NCBI GenBank assembly: GCA_003290165.1
Contig: QNQO01000512.1
Coordinates: forward strand, 310,001-374,000
DNA length: 64,000 nucleotides
From: Berberis thunbergii
Taxonomy: Eukaryota > Streptophyta > Magnoliopsida > Ranunculales > Berberidaceae
Reading direction: 5' to 3'
In this document: in pieces, positions 1 to 10,228 of the stretch
How the letters are laid out: every line of letters begins with the position of its first letter
Position numbering within the stretch: position 1 is the first letter of the stretch
The notes under the pieces: generated by a model
Seen by the model: the letters and a program-made list of their open reading frames with translations, nothing else
Databases searched by the model: none
What the model was told of the DNA's origin: nothing
Made by a program: the position numbers and the translations under genes

Positions 1-606
1 CAATTTCACGCTCAATCCAGCAAGGCCCAAACAGAAGCAAACCCATCATTGGCAGAATTCTGACAGTCGAGTTCAAGTTGCAATGAGCCAGTAAGCCCAC
101 ACGTCATGCGGTCATGCCTAATACTCGTAAGACTCCTAAAGCAAATATCTGAAAGATCTACCAAAGACATGCATGGCAACAATACATTTGATCCGACTAG
201 GAAACATATATTAGAGTATAATTCGGGGAAGAAAACTTCCTTCTATGGACAACACTAAGAAAGAGAAACATCTCCCACAGATCTAGGAGCACGAGTTGTG
301 TAGGAAAACTATCCTACATTGACAACTTCCAATCAGGAAAGGATCTCCACAACAAAATCATTTTCCCTAAACTACGCCACCAAAGACCTAGTCGAATGAG
401 GACTCCTTCACTATAAAAGAAAGATAAGTTCGATGAAATAGAGGTACGCAATACAACCCAGTTTACAGTTTTAAGCCCTTCAAAGCCTTATCTAACTTAA
501 GCATCGGAGTGCCATTGGCCACAACATGGTGGTCCTTGGCTCACGTTTGTTACCTGAGTAAGTCTAGGTAATCAGCGAGGAAGGAGAGCAGAAATAGATT
601 ACATCA
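1..606 (+). repeat. 5' LTR of element A, 5' end outside window
   Basis: The sequence aligns by eye along its whole length with the LTRs at 40153, 58455 and 62952, so it is the 3' part of a family LTR about 700 bp long; the first 100 bp or so lie outside the window. A TATA-like box (ctataaaag) near 413 and the tract around 485-500 shared by all copies mark the promoter and R region. It ends in ATTACATCA just before a primer-binding site. Decay is moderate. Confidence 0.85.
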
Positions 607-607
607 G

Positions 608-626
608 TTTGGCGCCGTCCATGGGA
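608..626 (+). other. Primer-binding site of element A
   Basis: The motif tttggcgccgtccatggg lies one base after the LTR end CATCA. TGGCGCC matches the CCA end of several plant tRNAs. The better-kept copy in element C reads tttggcgccgtctgtggg. I could not assign the tRNA. Equivalent, more decayed sites follow the LTRs ending at 43588 and 59137. Confidence 0.7.
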
Positions 627-682
627 AAAGCAAAGTTTCTCGAAAAAATTGTAGTTCCAGCATTTTTTAGAGAATCGGCGAG

Positions 683-2735
683 ATGGTGACAACAATGTCT
701 TGCAACAATGGAGATGCTGCAGAGCTTTCAAACGTTCAAACCGGCATAGTGCAGCCAGTTCCACCACCACCACTGAAGGAACCTCCTTACACCCCCACAT
801 CGGTGGCTGCCGCAGCAGACCTGAGGGTTGACTTACTCTCAACACAGATGCATCAAATCGCAGAAACTCTGGCGGGTCTCGAACAATGGAACCCTCCACC
901 TGCCGAGGAAGATCGTGAGCAGTAAAAGGCTTGTTCCTTAGAAAGTTTAAGAGAGCATGTTCAAGAGAGTCGTGCGATCCCAACAACTTCTCAATGGACA
1001 AGAAGGGGAGGCATGGCCAATAGAGACCCAACGCCTAGAGCCGACAAACATGTTTCACACAATCCCCTCTGCAGTGGGGCCACAAATTAAGATGTGCTTT
1101 TCAGTCTCACGGTCCCTCCGTTCATGGACCATAACATGGAAAAACTCTGCCCAAGAAATACACCCCAATGAAGTTTGAGTTTTACGATGGGACATTTGAT
1201 CCGTTCGATCACCTGCAGCACTTCCAGCATGTTATGGCGCTCAAGGAAGGGTTCGATGCAATAATGTGTCGATCAATCCCAGTAAGCCTGAAAATGTCAA
1301 CACTGACATGGTTCCACAGCCTTTTTCCAAAATCCATCGATTCATTTTGAACGTTGGCATTGAGGTTCTTACACGCTTCGTGGGCAGCCAACGGATCAAG
1401 AGGGGTTTGCATTATTTGCTGACCTTAAAACAAAAATAGAATGAGACATTGAGGGAACACGTCACTTAGTTTAATGATACGTTGACTCTCATCAACGATT
1501 GTAGTGGTGACACCGCCGTCATGGCTTTCACTTTGTGTCAGAGAAGAGGCAAGCTCTATGACTTCCTCACCCTGGACCTCCCAACCAATATGATAGACTT
1601 GCTTAGAGATGCCTGAAAATACATCACTCTGGACAAAATGCTAGCCGCCGGGAGAGAGGAGGAGTCACATAAGAAACCCTCAGTTCCAAAGGATAGGAAA
1701 AAAATAGAAGAAGAAAGAGGATGATGACAATAATAAGAAGAAGCGCACAGACAACAAGACCGACTTAGGCCGCCCCAGGCAGGACAAGGCCTCGAATTAC
1801 TTCAGGTCCAAGTCTGTCACCTCTCTCAATACCAGTTTGTTCGACATCCTAGATTCCATCAAGGATTGGGAATAGCTGAAGTGGCTGCATAAGCAGTGAG
1901 GAGACCCTGCTTGGCGCGACAACAACAAATATTGTGCCTACCACAAGGAAGGCAGACATGATACTTAGGATTGCAAAAACCTCAATGGAGAAGTCGACTA
2001 CTGGATAAGGAAAAGAAAACTCAAGGAGTTCCTAGGCTCGAATAGGAGGTAGGGTTGAGCAAAGGAAAGAGCGGACGTTGTCAAGGAGATCGAAAAAGAA
2101 GCTCCTGGCATCATTTACATCCTCCATGGGGTCTGTCCCGAGGGAGAGCAATCAAACAGGTCCCAAAATAGGACACTGAATGAGATGCGGAAACCATCTC
2201 ATTATGAGAACCGACAAGTGCATCACACACGAGTTCACAGCGTGATCCCATCACTGATGTTTACAGAGGGGGATCTTCAGGGGAACATTCTCTTTATAAT
2301 GACGCCCTGGTCATCTCCGTCCTTATCGCTTAGTGGGAGGTGACGAGAGTTTTGGTGGACACTGGAAACTCATTAAATCTCTTGTTTCTTAGTGCATTCC
2401 GCAACATGTAGCTATAAGAGAAAGACAACGCCTGCCAACCACCCTATGGTCGGATTTAGCGGAGAGAAATGCTTTCCAATCGGGAAGATCAATCTAATGG
2501 TGGTGGCAGGAGAGCTACAACTACAGAAGTACCTTGTCGAAGAGTTCATGGTAGTTGACACCTCGTCCACCTACAACATCATTTTGGGAAGGCTGTGGCT
2601 TCATCATATGGAAGCAGTGGTGTCCACCTTGCACTAATGTATAAAATATACAACCAACCATGCCCAAGGGACTATCTGAGGAGATTAGCCAGTAGTAAGA
2701 GACTGTCATTATCCATAAAGCAACTTAACTATTGC
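683..2735 (+). pseudogene. gag-protease remnant of element A (Ty3/gypsy)
   Basis: Gag starts at an ATG in a MVTT context shared by all copies in the window. The N-terminal part (683-925) is Pro/Ala-rich and ends in a stop. The retrotransposon gag domain follows (about 1168-1640), recognised from KFEFYDGTFDPFDHLQHFQ and a WFHSL motif. A Lys-rich stretch and a CxYHxxxxHxTxxC zinc-binding segment follow (about 1930-1990). The protease is at about 2270-2640, with an intact DTG active-site triplet at 2358-2366 and the conserved HHMEAVVSTLH end. Several stops and frame changes rule out function. Capsid and protease would act in the cytoplasmic virus-like particle. No reverse transcriptase follows. 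Confidence 0.85.
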
Positions 2736-3117
2736 TAGTTATAGCTCGGGCCCACAAAACCAATGAACAACTATGCGGAGAACCAGAAGTCAAAGCTAGC
2801 GAGGCAATCTGGACTAACAAAGAGCTAAGTAACAATACTTCAACAAACGAGAACCAACTCCGAGAGTTGTTAATCGGCAGTGAACTGCCCGCTAACACGA
2901 AGTCCACTTTTTAGTAACTTTGTTATCTTTTAAAAATAATAACTTAAATAGAGGGACCACGCAATCCAAGCCAGGACCATTTGCGCTCAAGGCCGAATTA
3001 GCCCAGTTTCTGTTCGAAGTTAAATTATTTGTTGATTTGATTTCGTTTCTTGTTTTCTGTTTCATTTCAGTGTAGAAGAACTGTTCCTACAGGACACATT
3101 TGAGAAATTAAACAAAT
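2736..3117 (+). other. Post-protease segment where pol is absent (element A)
   Basis: The frame continues briefly as in B1 (shared motif SELPANTKS here, ELPANMKF-like there, about 42215) and ends at a stop near 2913. An AT-rich tract follows and aligns with 42246-42440 of B1 (agagggac, caagccaggaccatt). No RT, RNase H or integrase sequence is present; the antisense module begins directly beyond. A and B1 therefore share this junction. Confidence 0.6.
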
Positions 3118-3123
3118 TTTATT
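3118..3123 (-). terminator. Possible poly(A) signal of antisense unit aORF2 (A)
   Basis: Read on the minus strand the sequence is AATAAA in the context caatcaataaaatttg. It is placed just beyond aORF2 and repeated in B1 near 42444-42449. In C and E the matching place reads taatgaatac or taatcaatag, near 15230 and 29745. Confidence 0.45.
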
Positions 3124-3530
3124 GATTGCAATACGAGGGATGAGAGTCACGACCTCCAATGCTCCCATCAACAATAAACTAGCAGTGAAAACCAACCCTC
3201 GACAACAGTACACGGATGAGAGAGTACATGAGCAGTGGAGGATGGAAGACAAACCTGATCCTCAAGAGGAAGTCCATATTTGTTTTTCGCAATATAAGAA
3301 GATATTACAAGATCTCGTGATATCAATACAGTGCTCACCTTGATTAGGCAGCCCCGCATAACATCAAGTCTTATCAAGATCATCGGCGCATATGTCAGAA
3401 CATTCGAAGACTCCAGTGGAGGAGATCTTCGTTTAGCCTTTGGAAAACCTAAAACAAAGTCTCTGGTAAGATGCATTTGATTACCATGCTCTACTATTTT
3501 CATTGCAGTGTTTGAACGCAGAATAACCAA
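3124..3530 (-). pseudogene. aORF2, conserved antisense protein of the pol-less elements (copy A)
   Basis: I do not recognise this protein. On the minus strand it reads FVLGFPKAKRRSPPLESSNV followed by a frame change after about 40 residues. The same segment occurs in C (14429 on), E (28942 on) and at the right edge (63980 down), always antisense to gag and always after the protease. The best-kept block is FPKAxRRSxSLExxNVLT; a looser LGEHL block follows in E and at the right edge. There is no signal peptide or membrane segment. It is preceded by a TATA box and followed by AATAAA, which suggests a separate transcription unit. It sits exactly where RT-RNase H-integrase would be. It could be a captured host fragment; I infer no function. 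Confidence 0.6.
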
Positions 3531-3532
3531 TC

Positions 3533-3543
3533 CATATATAAAA
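3533..3543 (-). promoter_or_regulatory. TATA box for aORF2 (A)
   Basis: On the minus strand the sequence is ttttatatatg, directly upstream of the aORF2 frame. The matching position in C and E is ctatataatg (14368, 28881). Confidence 0.5.
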
Positions 3544-3991
3544 GAAATGGTTTACGAAAAGGCGTCAACAAGCAATTATTTCAGCATTAAATGTTGTACA
3601 TGAAATCAGGAAAACGACAGTTCCAATAGCAATTGCACAAGTCCAAATCTTTTGAATTAATGATCCTGTAGGAAGCCCCATCAACTGAGGAGAGTAATCG
3701 ATCTTCAAATCTTCTCGCAAAATGCATCGTATCCCTGGCACATTGATTCGTAAAGTTTTTTTTTCTAAATGGGCCCTCAACTAACGGGCCAAAGCTTATG
3801 TGATGCCAGATCCATCCCAGAACACATAAAGAACAAACAACAGATGCCCTAAGCGCCCATAGAATAAGGAGCACACCTACAGTGTATTATTATTAAACCT
3901 AAGGCATCAGCTCCACTATTATTCCGTTGTAGTTATTTAAAGTCGGTCAATCTATTATTAATCCGATTCGACACTGGATAAGACCGCCAGG
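3544..3991. other. Spacer of element A, no gene recognised
   Basis: Short minus-strand frames here have no recognisable domain. The sequence contains a gggccctcaactaacgggcc-like inverted motif near 3771. A loosely similar gggccgag...gggcccgtag motif is found in E near 28617 and C near 14091. Nothing else can be assigned. Confidence 0.4.
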
Positions 3992-4322
3992 TGAGTCAAG
4001 TAAGTTAGGACCCCAAGTCAGACTTACGTGCTCATAATTTTATATGCAAGCCAAGTAAGTTAGGAACCCCAAGTCTGACTTACGTGCCCAAAATTTTATA
4101 TGCGAGCCAAGTAAATCAAAGCCCCCAAGTTAGACTTATGCGCTCAGAATCTTACAATTGAGTTAAGTAAGTTAGGACCCCCAAGTTAGACTTACGAGCC
4201 ATAATCTTACAGGCGGGTTAAGTAAGTCATGACACCCAAGTCATACCTACACGGACATAATTTTATATGCGAGCCAAGTAAGTTAGAACACCCAAGTCAG
4301 ACTTACATGCCCAAAATCTTAT
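3992..4322 (+). repeat. T1 tandem repeat, element A (about 56 bp x 6)
   Basis: Six diverged units start near 3992, 4049, 4105, 4161, 4215 and 4272. Each contains agccaagtaagttagga and cccaagtcagacttac followed by an AT-rich tail (ataattttatatg). The element B2 counterpart (54752 on) has the same aagtcag...acttg core but a different period. Repeats of this kind in the 3' region are known in Tat/Ogre elements. Confidence 0.85.
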
Positions 4323-5090
4323 TCTAACAAAAGCTTAGTCGGTTTCAACCTATGATAACAACTTTTGGTATGTTCTAACGCCCAGTCCGTTAAATTAAAC
4401 GGGTGTTAACAATTTAGAGAGTGGCAACTTAGTCAACGCTCTAATTCCTAATTGAGACGGCTTGCCAGATATCTTTGTTTAAACATGAGCAATGGATACC
4501 AAACCCGACCGAAGCTTAGTCGGTGATGAACGATGATGATGGCTACTGGTATGCTCGAAGCCTAATCCGCAAATAACAGATTCTGATGGTCTAAAAAGTG
4601 GGAGTCTAGTCATCCCTCTTGACACTTGATTAAGATGGCTTGCCAGGGGTCACTACTCATACGCAGACAATGATCGCCGAATCTCGACCAAAGCTTAGTC
4701 AGTGGCCGCTGATGACGATGATTTTGGTTTACTCGAAGCCTAGTTTGCTGCACGTGAATTTTGATGTCCTAGAAATTTGGAGCTTAGTTAATGCTTATAT
4801 AACCTGGTGAAGATGACTTGCCAGGGATCATTGACCAACTACAGACAATGATCACCGAACCCTCGCCAAAAATTTATGCAGAACGACTGACGATGATAAT
4901 TGCTAGCTCGCTCCAATTCCTAGTTGCCACAAAGGGACCAGGATCGATTGGAAAGTGGGAGCTTAGTCAAAGCTCATGTAACCCGGTGAAAACGGCTTGC
5001 CAAGGAGCACCTTGGTCACCGAAACCTGACCTCGATTTAGTCAGTCATAACTAGCGATAACGACCCCTGGTCCCATTAAGCCTATTCTAC
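4323..5090 (+). repeat. T2 tandem repeat, element A (about 178 bp x 4-5)
   Basis: Units begin at aagcttagtcgg near 4329, 4512 and 4690 and, more decayed, near 4866 and 5034. Each contains a gtgggagcttagtca block and gacggcttgccaggg followed by a short inverted motif around tcattgtc...gacaatga. The same blocks, as reverse complements or with other spacing, make up the repeats at 12956, 27446 and 55490. The 5091-5343 stretch beyond holds no gene. Confidence 0.85.
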
Positions 5091-5343
5091 GAATAACAAA
5101 TAAAGACGAGTCAAAAGTCTAGTCAAAGTTTTAAAAGCTTAACCTAAATGATTCTCAAAGACTATTGTCCAATCATCTAGAAGGGTGCCGCGTTGGGACC
5201 ACAGTCTGACTAATACGATTACAACATCAACAAAAACAGCTGGTCCAACAGAAATGCACAAACTATTGCAACACAAGATGTCAGAACTCTCAACAACAAA
5301 TAAATCATAAGAGCTCTCAACAACGGATCAATCATAAAACTTC

Positions 5344-7086
5344 CTAGCCTAACAAAGCTTCTTGTTTGACAATTAATAATATAAAGCAGGTAAAAACTAA
5401 CAGGAAAAACAAAGACAAAAAGTGCAAAATACTATTCATTTGCAAACTTGAGTACATTATTTTCCCCTCATTAGGAAGAGAGTCAAATACAACAGAACTA
5501 GACTTAACAAGGGAAGAAAAAGGAGACACATTTGTGAGTGCTGCCACTCGATCACCCTCATCCGAGCTGCCTTCTTCTTCAAATGAATCGGAGGTCGCTC
5601 CAAACAATGCTTATTAAATATCTTATAATAGGAGACATCCCTATTGAGGTGCTCCTTCTTCATCAGATGCAACAGCTCCAGTCTTCCATGCATGACCCAA
5701 TTTAAATGTGCCCTCGGCCTTGAAAATCTTCTCTTCGCACCTTCTTGACTCGGCGAGCTCATGCTTTAGTTGCTCCAACTCGCTCGACAGGATTTTCCTC
5801 TTGGACTGCTCAACATCCAGCTAATCATTGGCGATGTTCAGCTGACTCTGGGCCAGTTGGAACTTCTCTTCAGTGGTCCACACACTCTTGGCATGAAACT
5901 CAACATTAGCCTCCAACTACTGACATTGGACAGTCCATTCAGACTCCTTAATCCTCTCAGCATGCAAAGCCTGCAGTTCAACCTGTACTCCATCCACAAA
6001 ATCGCGGGCAAGCTGCAAGTCAGGACGGACAGGGTTTAATTATTCCTCTAAACGATCCTTTTAAGCCTTTGACACAATAGACCTGGACTCCATTCAAGTG
6101 TCGGAGAAAGCTTCAAGTTTCTTCCTCAACGACTCAATCTCGTGAAGAGCGTTAGAGTATGACTTCTGTAAGTTTGCGAAGACTCGCTCCATGGTATACC
6201 CCCTCTCACAAATGACCTCCACTTTAATTCTAGATGCAACCACTTTGTTTAGATATAACATCCTCGACACAAGATGTTTCAGGGCTATCATCAAGTACAT
6301 TCCCTTTGCCCACAATAGTTGGCTCTCTCTCACGTGCCGGTCCAGCTTCAATTGAAGGAGAAAAAGGGAAACAAATTATTCCTTGGACCCATCATCAATT
6401 GAATATGAGGACAAAAACAAGATGAAACACAATATGGGAGACAAGAAGGATAACCTTCACCATGACGCTGACGATTAGATGACTTTTCAATAGGTTCATG
6501 ATCCAGAGAGAGGCGAAGTTCGTAGTCCTTTATTGAAAAAGGATGATCGTTCGAAGCTTCAACGCCCCCTGGAGCAGCATCTTATTCATGAACTTCGACT
6601 TTTTGGTGCTCAATTTGGTAACATCCTCCATGCCCACCATTTAAAGATATTCTCTATCCAAGTCAGGAAAATAGGCATGGGCCATGACTTGAGCATCATG
6701 CCAGTAAAAAACAACAGTCTCACCAGGCTCTTGCGCGACAACATCACGTATTTTGGACGAGGCCAAACACCTGTGGATGGACCTAGACGAAGCATGAGAT
6801 TTCTTCTGATGCTCAGGAGAAGAAAGTGCCTCATATATTTCTGCACTCCTAGAAAGGATTAGAACCTGGATCATGGGAAACTTCATCTTTCGTGAAACAA
6901 ATGGAACTTCAGGCCTTGGCTTCTTCACCTGATACACAGTTGGAGCCACGTGCCAATAAGCCCACAAACCGATGCACTCAACATTAGAAGGTTTAACAAC
7001 ATCCTATTTCTCTAGATGAGGCATGTCACGAAACGAATCCAGAGTGGCTTTATCCTCAGCAGAAAGAGGCGACGTCGAGAATCTCC
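5344..7086 (-). pseudogene. aORF1 exon 2, antisense gene of element A (coiled-coil part)
   Basis: On the minus strand this is the second exon of the antisense gene whose first exon lies at 23686-23130; a 16-kb insertion separates them inside the intron. The 3' splice site is tttttcag just before 7086. Recognisable blocks are MWAYWHVAPTVYQVKKPRPE (6967 down), a coiled-coil region with YTMERVFANLQKSYSNALHE (about 6180), VMHGRLELLHLMKKEH (about 5680) and an acidic, Ser-rich C-terminus ending at a stop at 5344. These match copy III in order. There are several frame breaks. Function unknown; the family is carried by plant gypsy elements and is antisense to gag. Confidence 0.65.
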
Positions 7087-7149
7087 CTGAAAAAATTATA
7101 ACTGGTCAATCTAATATGCAGCTAACACAAGCAAGATTGAAGAAGGAAT

Positions 7150-7807
7150 TGATGCAGTCATTTTACGCTCCCTGCTTTGACCTTGACCTGCAAACCTGCT
7201 GACCTGTATAAGGAACACACATTAGCCACGGACCACCATTGTGGTGGCCGATAGCACTCCAATGCTAAAGTCAGACAGGGATATGAGGAAGGAGTAATCA
7301 TGCAAATAGGGAATTTGTGGCATATCTTAGCTTATCAACCTCGTGTCTTATTTATAGTGCTGGAGTCTTGGTTTGACCAAGCCATCGATGACGTAGTTTA
7401 GGGAAGATATTCATGGAGATCCTTCTCTAATTAGGAGTCGTGCTGTGGAGGGGAAGTTTCCATGTTAGCATTGTGCTCCTAGATACGCAGGAGATAGTTC
7501 CCATTTCAAGAGTAGTCTATAACTAGAAGTCTCCATATGTGACATATACTCTTGAATCAGCTTCGTAGGTGAAAGCAAATAGCTGTTGTAAGTGCCCGTT
7601 CGAAGCTGATCCTCGAGATATTTGACTAGTTGTGAGACACATGGACTTAGCAAGTTGTAAGAATCTGAGTTTTTTTGGCGGACTTTATTGGGCGGGCTTA
7701 GAACTGCTTGGCCAGATCAGTGTTAGGTTGACACTAGGCCTGTTATTCCTCAAGACCATCATGACACGTGTACGGCGCAGAGTTGGGACCATTTTGGTGT
7801 ATCCTCA
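7150..7807 (-). repeat. LTR-a, 3' LTR of truncated copy I
   Basis: It starts tgatgcagtc and ends tgtatcctca on the plus strand, so it lies in minus orientation; it is 658 bp long. It aligns over its length with LTRs b, c and e. Its outer end lies inside the intron of the element A antisense gene, and a purine-rich tract (minus strand ctcgaggggagtagc) adjoins its inner end. I see no clean 5-bp target duplication with position 23130. Confidence 0.85.
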
Positions 7808-8065
7808 GCTACTCCCCTCGAGTTAGTGAGCCATCACATCGGTTTGCTAAGTCACTTCTTGGAAATATACGCCACTCATAATGATTGAGTCTGAATCGTT
7901 GCTTGAGCCACACATTTCATTAATTGCATGTGCGTCGGTTCGTTGGAGAAGAAGCGAGAACCCAATCCCTATTTAGGTCTTCCTTGTGCTGAGACTGACT
8001 CTTCTATTTTCTTTGCTCTTAGAGATATGTTCATCTTCTGATTGAAAAGATTGTTCATCTTCTTC
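7808..8065 (+). promoter_or_regulatory. Polypurine tract (-) and promoter region of aORF1 copy I (+)
   Basis: The first 20 bases are the minus-strand polypurine tract abutting LTR-a. The rest is the upstream region of aORF1. It carries ccctatttagg at 7967-7977, about 90 bp before the start codon. That box is repeated at 10125 (ccctaattagg) and 24340 in the other minus-oriented copies and may be the TATA-type element. Confidence 0.5.
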
Positions 8066-9290
8066 ATGGCTCACCAAAACCATTTTGATAACGCAACTTT
8101 GGGCAAGGGACTTGAGTTTTTCGAATAAAGATTGCTTTATGAATCAGGCCTTATTAAAATGTGGAAGAAGTTTGGGGTCCCTGAAGGCCTGCCATTATAT
8201 GCTCTGAAGGATGACCATACACCAATGTTTCAATCGACGAGATTTATCTGTTTGCACCGCGGGATGCTCCAAACTGGAGTCTGCTTTCCTGTTCTTTACA
8301 TGATTTTGGACTTCTTGGATTTTCTTGGAATCCCTCCTACCCAGTTGGTACCCAATGGGTACAAGATCGTTCTTATCATTTTGATTTGAGCGAAGGAAGG
8401 TGTCGTCCGTGTGACTCCGTGGGTACAAGATCGTTCTTATCCAGTTGTTGAATTCTCTTCGACTGAACAATCATGTCGTTTATAAGATAAAGTCACCAGC
8501 TTGCTTTGAGAATTTTCTAGATGACTTCAACTCTTGGCAAAAATACTGCTTATTGGCTGTTGTGGATTCAAAGTACTTCTAGTTCAAAAGTTGTTCGCTC
8601 GAACAAGAGTTTAAGCCACTTCATAAGTGAAGCTTTATCTTCCAATTCCGTTGCGCTGATTGTATGCTAACCATTGCTCGTGTTTCTTTGCAGGGAGGTT
8701 CATTACAACTTTTCTTACCCCAGAGGATGAAACACTATAAAGAAGTTTTGGCACTTGCCAACGAGGTGGAGGAGGTCATATGTACTACCAACTTTATTCG
8801 CAGTGGGATGTGAGACAACTTGCATAAGGCCCCCAATATTTACTGATCGTCAAGAGTTTAGTATGAAGGTGGGACCCCTTCTAGAAAAAAGAAAGTCATC
8901 AGAGTTAAGGCTCCCGCTTTACCTAACACAGTGGGGCTTTTTAATACGCTTGCCTCCTTTGTAAGTTTGAAGAAGTCTCGTGTTAAGACTGGGTCGTCTT
9001 CCAAATGGTCAGCTCTTGTAAGTGAATAGCGTGAGCCTTATCGGTCTGCCAAGGTGGAGGCAGAAGTGTCCGGCTAGGAGAGGGACCACTTGCGATTAGC
9101 AGGCGTTTAAGATACATCATATTTTAGTGTCGCGCAGGTAGAAGCTCTGAGTGAGACACTGATGCTGGCTGCTATGGGGAATTCCACTGGTGCTGATCCG
9201 TCTGATACCGTTCTGCTAGAGGGTTCTAATGAGGATTTGCCTGAGGTTCTGGAGTCCAATCGTTTAACTGGTGGGTTGTTTGATAGTGGC
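8066..9290 (+). pseudogene. aORF1 copy I, truncated antisense gene
   Basis: The gene starts at ATG 8066 (MAHQNHFDNATLGKG). Exon 1 carries the Transposase_28-like domain: GFI/RFICLHRGMLQTGVCFPV, FLDFLGIPPTQLVPNGYK and an ILI-rich end, about residues 45-110. It has an early stop at codon 21 and frame breaks after 8389. A 71-bp intron (8623-8693) has a mutated donor (ataagt for gtaagt) and an intact ttgcag acceptor. Exon 2 is cut off abruptly at 9290 by LTR-b, so the coiled-coil tail is missing. The gene runs antisense to the element it belongs to. DNA- or RNA-level function unknown. Confidence 0.7.
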
Positions 9291-9967
9291 TGATAGTCAT
9301 TTTTCACTCCATGCTTTGACCTAGTCTTGCTGACCTACTGTCCTGCACAAGTAACGCACGTGAGCCATGAACCACCATTGTGGTGGCCGATGGCACTCCG
9401 ATGCAAAAGTTAGACCGAGATCTGAAGAAGATGTAATGTTGTAAACAGAGAATTTGTAGTGTACCTTAGCTTACCAAACTCATGTCTTTTTTATAGTGCA
9501 GAAATCCTGGTTTGACCAGGCCATCGATGACATAGTTTAGGAAAAAATCTTCATGGAAATCCTTATATAATTAAGAGTCGTGTGGGAAGTTCCCTGTTCG
9601 CTCTGTGCTCGTATCTACGCGGGAGATAGTTCCTTATCTTAGGGTATTCTGTAAGAGAAAGTTTCCCTGTGTGATATGTACTTTGGTATTAACTTCGTAG
9701 TTGAAAGCAGAGAGCTATTGTAGTTGCATGTCCGAAGTTGATCCTCAAGATACTTACCTTAGTATGGCTTATGAGTATTGAGTATAGCTGTGAGACATAT
9801 GGGCCTAACAGGCTGTAGAAGTTCAGGTCTGTCTGGCAAACTGCATTGGGTGGGCTTAGAACCACTTGGGCTTGATCAGTGCTAGGCTGATGCTGGGGCC
9901 CGTAATTTCTCGAGATCATCATGACACTTGTTTGGCTCAAGGATGTGACCATTTTGGTGTATCATCA
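9291..9967 (-). repeat. LTR-b, 3' LTR of element C
   Basis: Minus-oriented LTR of 677 bp, from tgatagtcat to gtatcatca. A polypurine tract follows on its inner side (minus strand ctccgagggagtagc). It pairs with LTR-c at 22442-23129. Its left neighbour is the truncated aORF1 of copy I, so LTR-b also serves as the boundary of a second, partial internal region. Confidence 0.85.
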
Positions 9968-10228
9968 GCTACTCCCTCGGAGTTAGTGGGCTGTCACATC
10001 GATTCGCTAAGCCATCTCTTGAAAAATATGTCGCTCATGATGATTAAAACTGAATTGTTTGCTTCAGCCGCGCTACATTTATTGAACATGCGTCAGTTCA
10101 GCGGAAAAGGGGTGGGAACTCAATCCCTAATTAGGTCATCTATTGTGCAAAGTTCGACTTTTTTATTTCCTGCTTTTGAAGATACTGCTCTATTCATCTT
10201 TTGATTAAAAAGATTGTTCATTTTCTTC

